This document shows positions 17,125-28,657 of a DNA stretch of 43,599 nucleotides, one piece after another. The notes beneath the pieces were generated by a model. It searched no databases and had not been told where the DNA came from. It was given only the letters and a program-made list of their open reading frames with translations. Source of the DNA: Bacteroidota bacterium (lineage in GTDB: Bacteria > Bacteroidota > Bacteroidia > Bacteroidales > VadinHA17). The stretch lies in the NCBI GenBank assembly GCA_003250475.1, contig QKGI01000112.1, positions 1 to 43,599 on the forward strand. Direction: 5' to 3'. Every line of letters begins with the position of its first letter. The first letter of the stretch is position 1. The position numbers and the translations under genes are program-made.

Positions 17125-18663
17125 ATGAAGCGTGCATACATAGTCCTTCTGGCTGTCTTTTTCTTTCTGGCCATATCTGCACTTGTGATCATACAGGTCA
17201 GATGGATTAATAATGTTGTGCGTGCAGAGGACCAGCGTTTCAGGTTCGGTGTTAACGAAGCCCTGAAAGAGGTGGTTTCGGAGCTTGAGAGGGTTGAAAC
17301 ATACAAGCGTATTATCAGTGAGATCAATCCCGAACCGGCGCCAGCCGGCGTGGATGATAGTGATAACCTCTCCATGCAGGAGTCAGCTGAAGCAAGGCTG
17401 CTTGAGAAGTATGGATTTGACCCTGATATCAGATCAGTGATAATCAACAGGGCCGGGCGTACTTACCTTTTAAATTCTGAAAGCCTGCAGGATGAAACTT
17501 TCCTGGAGAACACCGAGCCGGAGGAGCAGATGTTGTCTGCCGGAGCTACTTCGCGCATGACTAACAAGATTATCTCGATCGAGAACATAGTCAGCCGTAT
17601 ACTGCATGAGACACCCCAGCTGAGAGACCGCTTTACCTCTGAAGAGCTGAATACCCTTGTCAGAAAATCTCTTGACGCCGTCGGCATTCATCTCGAATAT
17701 GAATGCGCCGCCCGCGGTGACTATGGGGGTATAATCTACCGGACGCCCAACTACAGTGAAAGCACCGGGGCAAACAAATACCTCAGGCAGCTCTTTCCCA
17801 ATGACCCTGTGCCCGGAAACAATGTCCTTTCAATTTACTTCCCCAAGGAAGATGAATACAAGTTCAGCCAGATAGCTTTTATGGCCATCTCCTCAATGTT
17901 GATTGTCTTGCTGCTTATCCTGCTCGCCACCGGCACTTTCATCGTTATCTTCCGGCAGAAGCGCCTGTCTGAGATAAGAAGTGACTTCATCAACAACATG
18001 ACCCATGAGCTAAAGACGCCAATAGCTACCATATCACTTGCTTCGCAGATGCTGGCAGACGAAACCATACCCCAGGGATCAAGAGATATTCCCGGGCTCA
18101 CCTCAGTGATAAGCGAGGAGAGCAACAGGCTCAAGGTGCTTGTTGAGAGAGTGCTTCAGACTGCCATTTTTGAAAAAGCCAGGCTCGAGCTTAATAAAAA
18201 GAAAACCGATATCCATGCCATCATCCTAAGGGCCGTGGATGCCTTTAAACTGCAGGTAAACGGGCGGGGAGGTATAATATCAACTTTCCTTGATGCCTCC
18301 GATCCGATGGTCACAATTGATGAACCCAATTTTTTTAACGTGCTCATCAACCTGCTTGACAATGCGCTCAAATATACCACACGTACACCGGAAATAACCG
18401 TCACTACATCAGGATATCACAAGGGTATCACCATAATTGTCTCTGACAACGGGATAGGTATACCCAGGGAACATCTTAAGCATATCTTCGAGAAGTTCTA
18501 TCGTGTGCCGGCAGGCAATACACATAATATAAAAGGATTCGGTCTCGGGCTGAGCTATGTCAACAAGATAATTGAGGAGCATCACGGAAACATAAAGGTA
18601 GAGAGCCAGGTCGGCAAGGGAACCAGGATAATCATTCACCTTCCAAAAGAACAGCCAAAATGA
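17125..18663 (+). CDS. Two-component sensor histidine kinase
   Basis: 512 residues. One membrane helix at about 5-25 and a second at about 250-276 frame a periplasmic sensor domain of about 220 residues with no recognised fold. The HisKA domain has the phospho-accepting His294 in NNMTHELKTPIATISL. The ATPase domain shows the N box NLLDNALKYT, the G1 box VSDNGIGIP, the F box FEKFYRVP and the G2 box GFGLGLSYV. It autophosphorylates in response to an unknown envelope signal and passes phosphate to the adjacent regulator, with which it shares ATGA. Confidence 0.94.
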   Translation: MKRAYIVLLAVFFFLAISALVIIQVRWINNVVRAEDQRFRFGVNEALKEVVSELERVETYKRIISEINPEPAPAGVDDSDNLSMQESAEARLLEKYGFDPDIRSVIINRAGRTYLLNSESLQDETFLENTEPEEQMLSAGATSRMTNKIISIENIVSRILHETPQLRDRFTSEELNTLVRKSLDAVGIHLEYECAARGDYGGIIYRTPNYSESTGANKYLRQLFPNDPVPGNNVLSIYFPKEDEYKFSQIAFMAISSMLIVLLLILLATGTFIVIFRQKRLSEIRSDFINNMTHELKTPIATISLASQMLADETIPQGSRDIPGLTSVISEESNRLKVLVERVLQTAIFEKARLELNKKKTDIHAIILRAVDAFKLQVNGRGGIISTFLDASDPMVTIDEPNFFNVLINLLDNALKYTTRTPEITVTTSGYHKGITIIVSDNGIGIPREHLKHIFEKFYRVPAGNTHNIKGFGLGLSYVNKIIEEHHGNIKVESQVGKGTRIIIHLPKEQPK

Positions 18664-19346
18664 AAAAAGTCAGCATACTCCTTGCAGAGGATGATCCCAA
18701 CCTGGGGCAGCTGCTAAAGAATTACCTCACAGCCAAGGAATTCGAGGTTTCACTGGTAACCAACGGAGCCCAGGCGATGAATATCTTCAGGAAAGAAAAG
18801 TATCAGCTCTGTCTTCTTGACGTAATGATGCCGGAGATGGATGGCTTTACTCTTGCAAGGGAAATAAGGGCTATTGACCATCATGTGCCTGTGATATTCC
18901 TTACAGCCAAGAATCTCAAGGAGGATGTCATTGAAGGGTTCAAGTCAGGGGCTGACGACTACCTGACCAAGCCATTCTCCATGGAAGAGCTGATCTACCG
19001 TATCGAAGCCATCCTGAGACGCTCGACAAAGCGGGCTTCGGATTCGCCGGCAGAGATGTACACCATAGGATTGTTTACCTTTGACGTAGCCAAACAAATT
19101 CTCACCTTCCGCGATTCGTCACGCAAACTCACCACGAAGGAGACAGAGCTGCTTGAACTGCTATGCCGTCACAGCAATGAGGTGCTTGAACGCAACTTTG
19201 CCCTCAAGTCGATATGGATCGACGATAACTACTTCAACGCCAGAAGCATGGATGTTTATATCACCAAGCTTCGCAAGTACCTCAGCCAGGATGATAAAGT
19301 AGAGATTCTGAATATCCATGGCAAGGGGTATAAATTGATATGTTAA
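18660..19346 (+). CDS. Two-component response regulator, OmpR/PhoB family
   Basis: 228 residues. The receiver domain holds the acidic pocket AEDD at 9-12, the phosphorylated Asp54 in CLLDVMMPEMDGF, and a conserved Thr/Lys in FLTAKN and YLTKPF. The C-terminal winged helix (about 130-228) contains LTTKETELLELLCRHSNEVLER and the recognition region MDVYITKLRKYLS, typical of OmpR/PhoB proteins. It overlaps the kinase stop by ATGA, so the pair is coupled. Target genes cannot be read from the window. Confidence 0.94.
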   Translation: MKKVSILLAEDDPNLGQLLKNYLTAKEFEVSLVTNGAQAMNIFRKEKYQLCLLDVMMPEMDGFTLAREIRAIDHHVPVIFLTAKNLKEDVIEGFKSGADDYLTKPFSMEELIYRIEAILRRSTKRASDSPAEMYTIGLFTFDVAKQILTFRDSSRKLTTKETELLELLCRHSNEVLERNFALKSIWIDDNYFNARSMDVYITKLRKYLSQDDKVEILNIHGKGYKLIC

Positions 19347-19351
19347 ATAAA

Positions 19352-19381
19352 ATGCCCCGTCCGGAATTCCGTACGGGGCAT
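19352..19381 (-). terminator. Terminator of lepA, possibly used from both sides
   Basis: A 9-bp stem (ATGCCCCGT / ACGGGGCAT) with an inner GGAATTCC palindrome is followed on the minus strand by TTTTATTTAA. On the plus strand it lies 5 bp after the response regulator stop and may also end that transcript, though no T-run follows there. Confidence 0.7.
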
Positions 19382-19402
19382 GAGTTTAGGTTAGTTTCAG
19401 GG
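19379..19402 (-). other. Second copy of the ACTAACCTAA motif
   Basis: Read on the minus strand, CCCTGAAACTAACCTAAACT runs into CATG, closely matching the plus-strand motif at 16895-16917. It lies in the 3' region of lepA, directly before its terminator hairpin. Confidence 0.4.
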
Positions 19403-19498
19403 TCTTTCGACTTATAAAAATTTACTTAGGTCAAAAGCCAACGAAGCGCTAAGTTAACATTATTTCTTTATTTCCAATACCTGAGTCTATTTTTTCTC

Positions 19499-21286
19499 TC
19501 AGTCAAGCTTAAGAACAGCCAGGAAAGCCTGTTGCGGGACCTCGACATTGCCTATCTGCCGCATTCTCTTCTTCCCTTTCTTCTGTTTCTCAAGCAGTTT
19601 CCTCTTACGGGTTATGTCACCGCCGTAGCATTTGGCTGTAACGTCCTTCCTCACTGCCTTGACCGTCTCGCGGGCTATGATCTTTGCTCCTATGGCTGCC
19701 TGGATGGCAATATCAAACTGTTGCCTGGGGATAAGCTCCCGGAGTTTCTCGCACATCCTTCGTCCAAAATCATATGCATGACCCCTGTGGATAAGAGTGG
19801 AAAGTGCATCAACCATCTCCCCGTTAAGAAGTATATCCAGCCTTACGAGGTCAGCCTTCTTATAGTCCGTAATATGATAATCAAAGGAAGCATATCCTTT
19901 GGAGATGCTCTTGAGTTTATCGTAGAAATCAAATACAATCTCTGAAAGGGGCATATCGAAGGTCACCTCTACCCTGTCAGAGGTGAGGTATATCTGGTTC
20001 TTCAAAGTACCACGTTTGTCGATACAGAGTTTAAGGATGGAACCCAGATATTCCGATTTGGAGATCACCTGAGCGTATATGTACGGCTCCTCTATTTCGT
20101 CTATTGTCGTTGCCGGAGGCATTCCTGAAGGGTTGTGCACATCAATAATGTCACCCTTTGTGGTAAGGACCCTGAATGAGACGTTAGGCACGGTGGTGAT
20201 GACATCCATGTTGAACTCCCTGTCGAGTCGTTCCTGTATTATCTCCATATGAAGCAGCCCGAGGAATCCACAACGGAAACCGAATCCCAGGGCAGCTGAC
20301 GATTCCGGGACAAATGTCAGTGAGGCATCATTAAGCTGCAACCTCTCGATCGAGGCACGCAGGTCTTCATAGTCGTCCGCATCAACGGGGTAAATACCTG
20401 CGAACACCATAGGCTTAACATCAGCAAAGCCCGATATGGCTGAGGAGCAGGGTCGGCTGACATGGGTGATGGTGTCGCCCACCTTCACTTCTGAAGATAC
20501 TTTTATACCGGAGATAATGTACCCGACATCGCCGGCGCTGAGCACACTGCGCGGCTCCCTCTTTAGCTTCAGGACGCCAATCTCGTCGGCTTCATATTCG
20601 CTCCCTGTGTTGACAAACTTGACCAGGTCATGTGTCCTTATCGTTCCGTTGGCAATCTTGAAATAGGCAATAATGCCCCTGAAGGAGTTGAAAACAGAGT
20701 CAAATATCAGGGCTTGCAGCGGAGCGTCAGGATCACCCACGGGGGAGGGTATCTTTGTTATGATCTCTCCCATGATACGGTCAACCCCCATGCCGGTACG
20801 GGCGCTTGCCTCAATAATCTCGTCACGCTGGCACCCTATGAGATCGACAATCTGGTCCTTCACCTCCTCTGGCATGGCGCTGGCCGAATCCATCTTATTC
20901 AGGACGGGGATAATCTCCAGGCCATGCTCTATGGCCATGTATAAGTTTGAAATCGTCTGCGCCTGGATGCCCTGGGTGGCATCTACGACGAGCAGTGCAC
21001 CCTCACAGGCGGCTATTGACCGGGATACCTCATAGGAGAAATCGACATGGCCGGGGGTGTCAATAAGGTTAAGGTAATAATTTCTTCCACCGTGCTCATA
21101 AATCATCTGAATAGCATGGCTCTTGATTGTGATACCTCTCTCTCTTTCGAGATCCATATCATCAAGAACCTGATCCTGAAACTCGCGCGCATCTACCGTC
21201 CTGGTCTTCTCAAGAAGCCTGTCGGCAAGGGTGCTCTTGCCATGATCAATATGTGCTATTATGCAGAAGTTTCGTATGTTGTCCAT
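19499..21286 (-). CDS. lepA: Elongation factor 4 (LepA GTPase)
   Basis: 595 residues, the standard length. GTPase motifs are G1 [13 protein letters not shown] (near residue 10), the RGITIKSHA switch I, G3 DTPGHVDF and G4 NKMD. The LepA-specific C-terminal domain follows, with [20 protein letters not shown] and the basic tail [34 protein letters not shown]4 acts on stalled or assembling ribosomes. A TATATTTG -7-like box lies on the minus strand at 21321-21314, but no good -33 element is visible. The 3' region carries the terminator at 19352-19381. Confidence 0.97.
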   Translation of the reverse strand: MDNIRNFCIIAHIDHGKSTLADRLLEKTRTVDAREFQDQVLDDMDLERERGITIKSHAIQMIYEHGGRNYYLNLIDTPGHVDFSYEVSRSIAACEGALLVVDATQGIQAQTISNLYMAIEHGLEIIPVLNKMDSASAMPEEVKDQIVDLIGCQRDEIIEASARTGMGVDRIMGEIITKIPSPVGDPDAPLQALIFDSVFNSFRGIIAYFKIANGTIRTHDLVKFVNTGSEYEADEIGVLKLKREPRSVLSAGDVGYIISGIKVSSEVKVGDTITHVSRPCSSAISGFADVKPMVFAGIYPVDADDYEDLRASIERLQLNDASLTFVPESSAALGFGFRCGFLGLLHMEIIQERLDREFNMDVITTVPNVSFRVLTTKGDIIDVHNPSGMPPATTIDEIEEPYIYAQVISKSEYLGSILKLCIDKRGTLKNQIYLTSDRVEVTFDMPLSEIVFDFYDKLKSISKGYASFDYHITDYKKADLVRLDILLNGEMVDALSTLIHRGHAYDFGRRMCEKLRELIPRQQFDIAIQAAIGAKIIARETVKAVRKDVTAKCYGGDITRKRKLLEKQKKGKKRMRQIGNVEVPQQAFLAVLKLD

Positions 21287-21411
21287 CGTCCGGGGACCTG
21301 TTCATTTCAGGTGCAAATATATATAATTTGACCCTTTTTTTATTGACATCATTTGTCATGGGTTCTTTGCGTCAATTTCTTTATTTTAGCTCTTTACTTA
21401 AACAGTAATAG

Positions 21412-22890
21412 ATGATAACTCTTGCAGTATCGGTCACTCTGCTGATCCTCGGATACCTTGTTTACGGTAAGGTGGCAGAAAGATACTTCGGGATGGAACC
21501 TGAAAGGCCCACTCCTGCTTTCACCAAAAATGACGGCATTGATTACATCCCCATGAAGGGATGGCGTGTCTTTATGATCCAGTTTCTGAACATTGCCGGC
21601 CTGGGACCAATCTTCGGTGCCATACTGGGGGCAATGTATGGTCCTGTAGTATACATATGGATCGTTTTCGGTTGTATCTTCATGGGAGCGACACACGACT
21701 ATTTCGGGGGAATGCTCTCAGTACGACACGGGGGTGCCAGCCTGCCTGAGCTGGTTGGCACTTACCTCGGGAAGAATATGAGGATGTTCTTAAGGGTGTT
21801 CACCCTGTTCCTTCTGTTATTTGTCGGTGTTGCCTTTGTCAGCGGTCCGGCAAAGCTTCTCTATACCATGTCAGGTTTCAACCTCACCTTCTGGCTGGGC
21901 CTTATTTTCCTGTATTACATTCTGGCCACCCTGCTGCCCATAGACAAGATAATCGGCTCTTTATACCCGTTCTTTGGAGGTGCGCTCATCTTCATGGCCC
22001 TGGGGGTATTTATAAGCATAATCATCAGGTGGGCCGGAGGGTCTCTGACACTGATGGAGTTGTCACCAGCCACCCTGATGAACTTCCAGCACGACTCTGC
22101 TACCAACACCATATTTCCGTTCCTCTTCATAGTTGTCTCCTGCGGAGCCATCTCCGGCTTTCACGCCACACAGTCGCCGCTCATGGCAAGATGTCTCAGA
22201 TCGGAGAAACAGGGCAGGCAGATTTTCTACGGAGCCATGATAGCAGAAGGCATTGTGGCAATAATATGGGCGACAGCTGCCATGAATTATATGGGTGACG
22301 TCCATGGGTTAAATTACGCTTTTACACATCCGCTGGCAGATAACGCTGCCATCAAACCAGATCCTGCCTGGCTGGTTAACGAGATATGCAGATCATGGCT
22401 CGGCAAGACCGGGGCAGTTATTGCAGTAGTAGGTGTTGTGGCTTGCCCGATAACATCCGGAGATACTGCTTTCAGAAGCGCCAGGCTGACGATAGCTGAT
22501 ATGTTCAGGTTGAACCAGAAAAAGGTCTCATCGCGAATGATAATAATTATACCCTTGTTTATCATCGCTTTCTTTCTCACATTCGTAATGAGAGATGAGT
22601 TTGCCCGGATATGGAAGTTTGTCGGTATATCCAACCAGGCGCTGGCAGCCATTACATGCTGGACCATTGCAATGTACCTGGCTATGAAGGGGAAGAATCA
22701 CCTGATGATGTCTCTTCCTGCTTTTTTTCTGACAGCAGTATGTATCACATATATACTGGTGGCTCCTCACTCAGGAGGCGGACTTGCACTGCCGCTCAGG
22801 AGCTCTGTCATCCTCGGGGTGACAGGCGCTGCCCTGGCATTTATAGTCTTTCTTTCAGCTTTGAAGAAGAAGAGGGAAACGAATCAATAG
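21412..22890 (+). CDS. CstA family carbon-starvation carrier
   Basis: 492 residues with about 13 hydrophobic helices. Family blocks are present: NDGIDYIPMKGWRVFMIQFLNIAGLGPIFGAILGAMYGP near the N-terminus (in several runs), GATHDYFGGMLSVRHGG, and SGFHATQSPLMARCL. E. coli CstA, an inner-membrane transporter used for peptides or pyruvate in starvation, is about 200 residues longer; this is the shorter form found in many anaerobes. The substrate is not certain. Its last 7 bases overlap the convergent MATE gene end. No promoter consensus was found in the 125-bp gap shared with lepA. Confidence 0.88.
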   Translation: MITLAVSVTLLILGYLVYGKVAERYFGMEPERPTPAFTKNDGIDYIPMKGWRVFMIQFLNIAGLGPIFGAILGAMYGPVVYIWIVFGCIFMGATHDYFGGMLSVRHGGASLPELVGTYLGKNMRMFLRVFTLFLLLFVGVAFVSGPAKLLYTMSGFNLTFWLGLIFLYYILATLLPIDKIIGSLYPFFGGALIFMALGVFISIIIRWAGGSLTLMELSPATLMNFQHDSATNTIFPFLFIVVSCGAISGFHATQSPLMARCLRSEKQGRQIFYGAMIAEGIVAIIWATAAMNYMGDVHGLNYAFTHPLADNAAIKPDPAWLVNEICRSWLGKTGAVIAVVGVVACPITSGDTAFRSARLTIADMFRLNQKKVSSRMIIIIPLFIIAFFLTFVMRDEFARIWKFVGISNQALAAITCWTIAMYLAMKGKNHLMMSLPAFFLTAVCITYILVAPHSGGGLALPLRSSVILGVTGAALAFIVFLSALKKKRETNQ

Positions 22891-24287
22891 TGTTCGCCTG
22901 CGACAGGTGCCATGGGCTCATTCCTGCCCTCGACAGGCTGGTCACAGCTAAGCTTCTGAACCTCCCTGCGGAAGAAAATGAACGAGATTACTGCCGCAAC
23001 AAAATCTGAAATAGGGTTTGCGATCCAGACCCCTTCCACTCCCCAGAAACCCGGGAGGATGATCACCAGGGGTAACAGGACAATTATCTGCCTCAGCAGG
23101 GAGAGGAAAGTTGCAAGCCTGGCCTTCCCGATGGCCTGGAAATAGTTAGATGCTATTATCTGAAACCCGACCACCGGCAGTACGGCAGTATATATACGAA
23201 GGCCGAGCACACCTGCATTCCTGAGTTCAATATTGTCAGAATTGAACATGCTTATCACCACCCCGGGCATCAGCATACATATCAGCCACCCCCCGGTGGC
23301 AACAAGGGTAGCATACTTTATGGCTTTTAATACAGCTTCCTTTACCCTGCACAGATATCCGGCACCGTAGTTGAACCCTATTATTGGCTGAATTGCCATA
23401 TTTATAGATATAATCGTAATGACCAGCATCATGGTGGCGCTGTTTACAATGCCAAGGGCACCGACAGAGATATCACCACCGTATTTTATAAACTGGGTGT
23501 TCATCACGGCCATTATAATACTTGCAGCCAGGTTCATGGCAAATGGAGCAAAGCCAATGGATATTATATATTTAATGATATAAAGGTCAGGAAATACATT
23601 GGGCATTGTGAGCCTGGTGACGCTTTTTCTGCCCCGGAAATGGGAAAGAACCCAGATCATAAGGATGAACTGTGATATGATTGTTGCCAGGGCTGCTCCC
23701 TTCACCCCCATACCAAGACCGAAAATGAATACCGGGTCAAGGACTATATTCAGGCCTGCGCTGATGAAGATTGAATACATCGCTATTCGCGGATTACCTT
23801 CAGCTCTTATTATGTTGTTGAGGGCATACCCTGTCATTGCAAACGGCACACCTGCCAGTATGATACCGAAGTAGTCCGAAGCATATTGAAGCGTCTCCGG
23901 ACCGGCGCCAAAGATCTGCAATATCCTGTCGCGCACCAGGAACCCGGTGCCCATCAGAACCAGGCTAATAATCACAGAGAGGAAAAGAGCATTGCCCAGT
24001 ATTTTGTTTGCCCGGTTAAAATCCTTCTCCCCAAGGCTGAGTGAGACGCGTACTGCTGAACCCATACCCACCAGCATCCCAAATGCCATGATGACTATCA
24101 TCAGGGGAAAAACCACGCTGAGACCAGAGAGTGCAAGAGCATCAACGCCCTGGCCTATATATATACGGTCGACGATATTATACAGAGCATTTGCCATCAT
24201 GCTGGCAAAGGCAGGAAGGAAATATTTCCTCATCAGCTTCCCTATACTCTGATGTTCGAGATCGTAAACCTGCTTCGGATCAGCCAT
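22884..24287 (-). CDS. MATE family efflux transporter
   Basis: 467 residues with about 12 membrane helices in two similar halves. The N-terminal LMRKYFLPAFASMMANALYN and VDRIYIGQGVDALALSGL segments match MATE proteins, as does the repeated half (FNYGAGYLCRVKEA). MATE proteins export drugs or metabolites by sodium or proton antiport. The substrate is unknown; the sequence style resembles the MepA-like branch. The stop overlaps the cstA end tail to tail by 7 bp. The C-terminus is polar (VEGRNEPMAPVAGEHY). Confidence 0.92.
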   Translation of the reverse strand: MADPKQVYDLEHQSIGKLMRKYFLPAFASMMANALYNIVDRIYIGQGVDALALSGLSVVFPLMIVIMAFGMLVGMGSAVRVSLSLGEKDFNRANKILGNALFLSVIISLVLMGTGFLVRDRILQIFGAGPETLQYASDYFGIILAGVPFAMTGYALNNIIRAEGNPRIAMYSIFISAGLNIVLDPVFIFGLGMGVKGAALATIISQFILMIWVLSHFRGRKSVTRLTMPNVFPDLYIIKYIISIGFAPFAMNLAASIIMAVMNTQFIKYGGDISVGALGIVNSATMMLVITIISINMAIQPIIGFNYGAGYLCRVKEAVLKAIKYATLVATGGWLICMLMPGVVISMFNSDNIELRNAGVLGLRIYTAVLPVVGFQIIASNYFQAIGKARLATFLSLLRQIIVLLPLVIILPGFWGVEGVWIANPISDFVAAVISFIFFRREVQKLSCDQPVEGRNEPMAPVAGEHY

Positions 24288-24501
24288 AACTTCATTTGAT
24301 CAGGCAAATATGAGGGTAAATGTTGAAATATCTCACATGAAAGGAAAAAGATTCTGATATTGGCCCATCTATCAGGGTATTGGCCTTTTTAGAAACGGGG
24401 ATGATCATGACAGCTGGTTTTTATTAATCAGTGTCGGGATATGCTGCCCCGTCACGGATCTGCATAATAAAATCCCTGTTCATCAGAATATTGACAATAT
24501 C

Positions 24502-24544
24502 AATAAAAAAGAGGCTGTCCTGTGTAATTCAGGCAGCCTCTTTT
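24502..24544 (-). terminator. Terminator of groESL
   Basis: Read on the minus strand, AAGAGGCTG / CAGCCTCTT form a 9-bp stem with an inner CCTG / CAGG extension, followed by TTTTTATTG. It lies about 20 bp after the groL stop. Confidence 0.85.
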
Positions 24545-24561
24545 CTTCAATCAATAAGCTT

Positions 24562-26208
<1,647 letters not shown>

Positions 26209-26216
26209 TTAAGTTA

Positions 26217-26495
26217 TTACGAAATATAGAGAACATCAGACTGTGAAATAAGCAGATAGTCATCACCATCAATGTTCAGTTCCTGACCTGAGTATTTACC
26301 ATAGAGAACAACATCCCCCTTCTTTAGTTCCATCTCTTCATCTTTCTTGGGAGCACCGACAAGAACGACAGTACCTGCACGAGGTTTTTCCTTTGCTGAA
26401 TCGGGGATAATGATACCGCTGGCTGTCTTTTCCTCTGCTTCCTGAGGTTTGATGAGGACCTTACCTGCCAGCACTTTGCCTTTTAATTGTGCCAT
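26217..26495 (-). CDS. groES: Co-chaperonin GroES
   Basis: 92 residues. The beta-barrel and mobile loop show VLIKPQEAEEKTASGIIIPDSAKEKPRAG (in parts), and GDVVLYGKYSGQEL is the conserved C-terminal half. GroES caps the GroEL cage. A terminator hairpin lies between secG and this gene, so the pair probably has its own promoter in the 75-bp AT-rich gap, though no TAnnTTTG box was seen there. Confidence 0.97.
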   Translation of the reverse strand: MAQLKGKVLAGKVLIKPQEAEEKTASGIIIPDSAKEKPRAGTVVLVGAPKKDEEMELKKGDVVLYGKYSGQELNIDGDDYLLISQSDVLYIS

Positions 26496-26570
26496 TTCTA
26501 TTAGTTTTATAGTTAAACAATGTTTTTTCCTGCTTCAGAATTTCATAATCTGTGCCAAATGAAAAGTGAC

Positions 26571-26607
26571 AAAAAAAAAGTGTCAGTTCATGACAAACTG
26601 GCACTTC
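26571..26607 (-). terminator. Terminator of the lptE-secG operon
   Basis: On the minus strand, AAGTGCCAGTT / AACTGACACTT forms an 11-bp stem with one internal wobble or mismatch, followed by nine T residues. It begins about 25 bp after the secG stop and separates secG from groES. Confidence 0.85.
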
Positions 26608-26631
26608 AGTATATCCATGATGTCACTTCTG

Positions 26632-26982
26632 CTATTCGTTACCTTCGTCAGGCTGCGGCTCGACCGGTGTCTGTGTTGGCAGTACAGGTATTGATTGGGG
26701 GTCCTGAGCTCTTTCGATTGACGACTTGATGACGGATTCCTTCTGTCCCTGACCTCTGGGTATTGAGGCTGTTGCAGTCAGACTGAGAATTATGATGGCT
26801 GCACCGAGCGTCCATGTTGCCTTTTCAAGAAAGTCAGCAGTTTTGCGTACACCCATCGACTGGCCGGCAGAGGTAAAGTTGGCTGCAAGACCGCCTCCTT
26901 TTGAATTCTGGACCAGTACAACCATTATTACAAGCACACATGCAATGATAACCAGGATTGATATGAAAATATATATGCCCAT
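26632..26982 (-). CDS. secG: Preprotein translocase subunit SecG
   Basis: 116 residues with two membrane helices at about 3-24 and 54-72. The linker holds the family signature VQNSKGGGLAANF and the MGVRKTADFLEKATW block. The C-terminal tail is Gln/Pro-rich and longer than in E. coli. SecG assists SecYE in exporting proteins across the inner membrane. It starts 7 bp after the acidic TPR gene and ends a transcript that probably begins at the sigma-54 activator. Confidence 0.93.
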   Translation of the reverse strand: MGIYIFISILVIIACVLVIMVVLVQNSKGGGLAANFTSAGQSMGVRKTADFLEKATWTLGAAIIILSLTATASIPRGQGQKESVIKSSIERAQDPQSIPVLPTQTPVEPQPDEGNE

Positions 26983-26989
26983 TGTAGTA

Positions 26990-28648
26990 TTATTTGATTA
27001 AGTCTCTGATCTTTTCAATACGGCTCGCAAAGTAAGTACTTTTTTCCGGAAATTGCAAAGAGAGCTTTTCATAAATATTTATTGCCTTTGTATAATAACC
27101 CTGATTAACATAAATCTTTGCCAGGGTTTCGGTTATGAAAGTCCCCTCCTCACGCGAACTCTCTTCTGACAGGTCTCTGGCAGGATGATATTCCCCGGGT
27201 GTCATTCTTTCAATCGTCGGGTTTACCCTGATGAACCTGTCAATAAGATCTGTCGGCGTCAACTGACTTACCTGCTCCTCTTCATCTGCCGGCTCATCAG
27301 GCAGCAGTTCCAGCAAGCCTCCGGGGTCTGGCCCTGACCCGGTCATGGTTTCCGCCTCCGGTTCGTATTGTATTTCTGATTCCGATTCGGCTTCCATGTC
27401 ATAGAGCAGATCTGTGTCCGGTCCAGGCTCCTGTTCGTACTCATTTTCCCGGGATGTTACAAATTCCGGCTCACGCTCCCGGGCAAAAACAGCATCCGGC
27501 TCCGGTTCAACATCCGGTTCCTGTATGGACCCGGATCCTGCCTGGCGGTCACTGTCATGCAGCGGGGTGCTCTCCGCCGGAGGAAGGACCGTTTCCGGTT
27601 GGGAAGCCCCTGCTAAGCTGCCTGCCTGCTCAAGCTCCCGGAGACGTGCTTCTATCTCTTCAATAAGATCTTCCTTAGTCCTGAGTGATGTATCTGCCGC
27701 TGATAGCTCCTGGCTATCCCTTGCCGCAGCCGGTTGTCGCTCCCCGGAAATTTCATCAGTTGTTCCGGCAGTCGACTCCTCCTGTATCTCCACAGGAGCC
27801 TCCTCAGACCCTCCTGCAGGCATTGCCTCCTGTATCTCCGGGTGTATCTCCCCTGTAGCTTCCTCAGACGGCTCCTCCAGTGCTCCTGCCGGTATTTCCT
27901 CAGGTATCTCACCGGGCATCTCCTCATGTTCAACAGCCGGGATCTCCTCAGGCGTCTCAACAGGCGATTCACCGGGTGCCTCTGAAGGGATCTCCTCAAG
28001 AGTCTCCTCGAATGTCTCACCAGTAACCTCCCCGGGTATCCCAGTAGACGGAATCTCCTGTGCCTCCACTGTTGTTTCCTGTGATATCCCTTCCACGGAG
28101 GCTTCCACAACCTCTTTCAGTTCTATTTCGTCAGGCTGAATGCCGGCATCCTCAGCAGTCTCTCCTGCTCCAGAAGCTGCCTCCTCCACCGTCACTCCGG
28201 CATCACTACTGACCCCGGTGGTGATATTCCCCTCACGCTCCCCGGCAGATATCCCACCATCATCAGCCGGCACTGCGTCAGGCATTTTTTCTTCATCTGA
28301 AAGCCTCTCCGGCAAGGTCACATCATCATTCACCGATGACGGTACTTCAGTGATTTCTGCAACCGGCATCACTGTCCCGGCAGCACCCTGGGCAGAGCCG
28401 GGAGTACCGGCCTCTGAAGGAAAAAAAAGATAATGGTAAAGCACTTCCCTGTCGGCTACAGAGAGTGCGGATGTCTTCAGTTGATTGTCAAACCGGATGT
28501 CTGAATTTTCTTTCAACCCCCGGAGGAGAAGCATGTGTGCGGAATGAAACCAGGGGAACAGGCCTGTCAGCTCTCTCAGTCCTTCAAGATCGCCCTGACC
28601 GGGTATATCAGTACCCTTAATGAACCTGTTGAATTCATTCCTGTTCAT
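26990..28648 (-). CDS. Acidic repeat protein with C-terminal TPR
   Basis: 552 residues in three parts. The N-terminal 75 or so residues form a folded-looking domain (NRFIKGTDIPGQGDLEGLRELTG). A long acidic, low-complexity middle (about 80-440) is rich in Glu, Pro, Ile and Ala, with degenerate PEEIPA / GEIPEEI-type units. The last 80 residues (about 465-550) hold a TPR-like pair ending TLAKIYVNQGYYTKAINIYEKL and LQFPEKSTYFASRIEKI. Similar proteins sit between lptE and secG in Bacteroidota. Function is unknown; the TPR suggests a protein partner. No signal peptide was seen. It is 9 bp after lptE. Confidence 0.8.
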   Translation of the reverse strand: MNRNEFNRFIKGTDIPGQGDLEGLRELTGLFPWFHSAHMLLLRGLKENSDIRFDNQLKTSALSVADREVLYHYLFFPSEAGTPGSAQGAAGTVMPVAEITEVPSSVNDDVTLPERLSDEEKMPDAVPADDGGISAGEREGNITTGVSSDAGVTVEEAASGAGETAEDAGIQPDEIELKEVVEASVEGISQETTVEAQEIPSTGIPGEVTGETFEETLEEIPSEAPGESPVETPEEIPAVEHEEMPGEIPEEIPAGALEEPSEEATGEIHPEIQEAMPAGGSEEAPVEIQEESTAGTTDEISGERQPAAARDSQELSAADTSLRTKEDLIEEIEARLRELEQAGSLAGASQPETVLPPAESTPLHDSDRQAGSGSIQEPDVEPEPDAVFAREREPEFVTSRENEYEQEPGPDTDLLYDMEAESESEIQYEPEAETMTGSGPDPGGLLELLPDEPADEEEQVSQLTPTDLIDRFIRVNPTIERMTPGEYHPARDLSEESSREEGTFITETLAKIYVNQGYYTKAINIYEKLSLQFPEKSTYFASRIEKIRDLIK

Positions 28649-28657
28649 CAGCCGTCG

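Noticed and set aside
27414-28139. 241-codon plus-strand frame rich in Ser and Pro
   Set aside because: It is the antisense shadow of the acidic repeat region of the TPR protein; composition mirrors the GAA/GAG-rich coding strand and there are no domain features.
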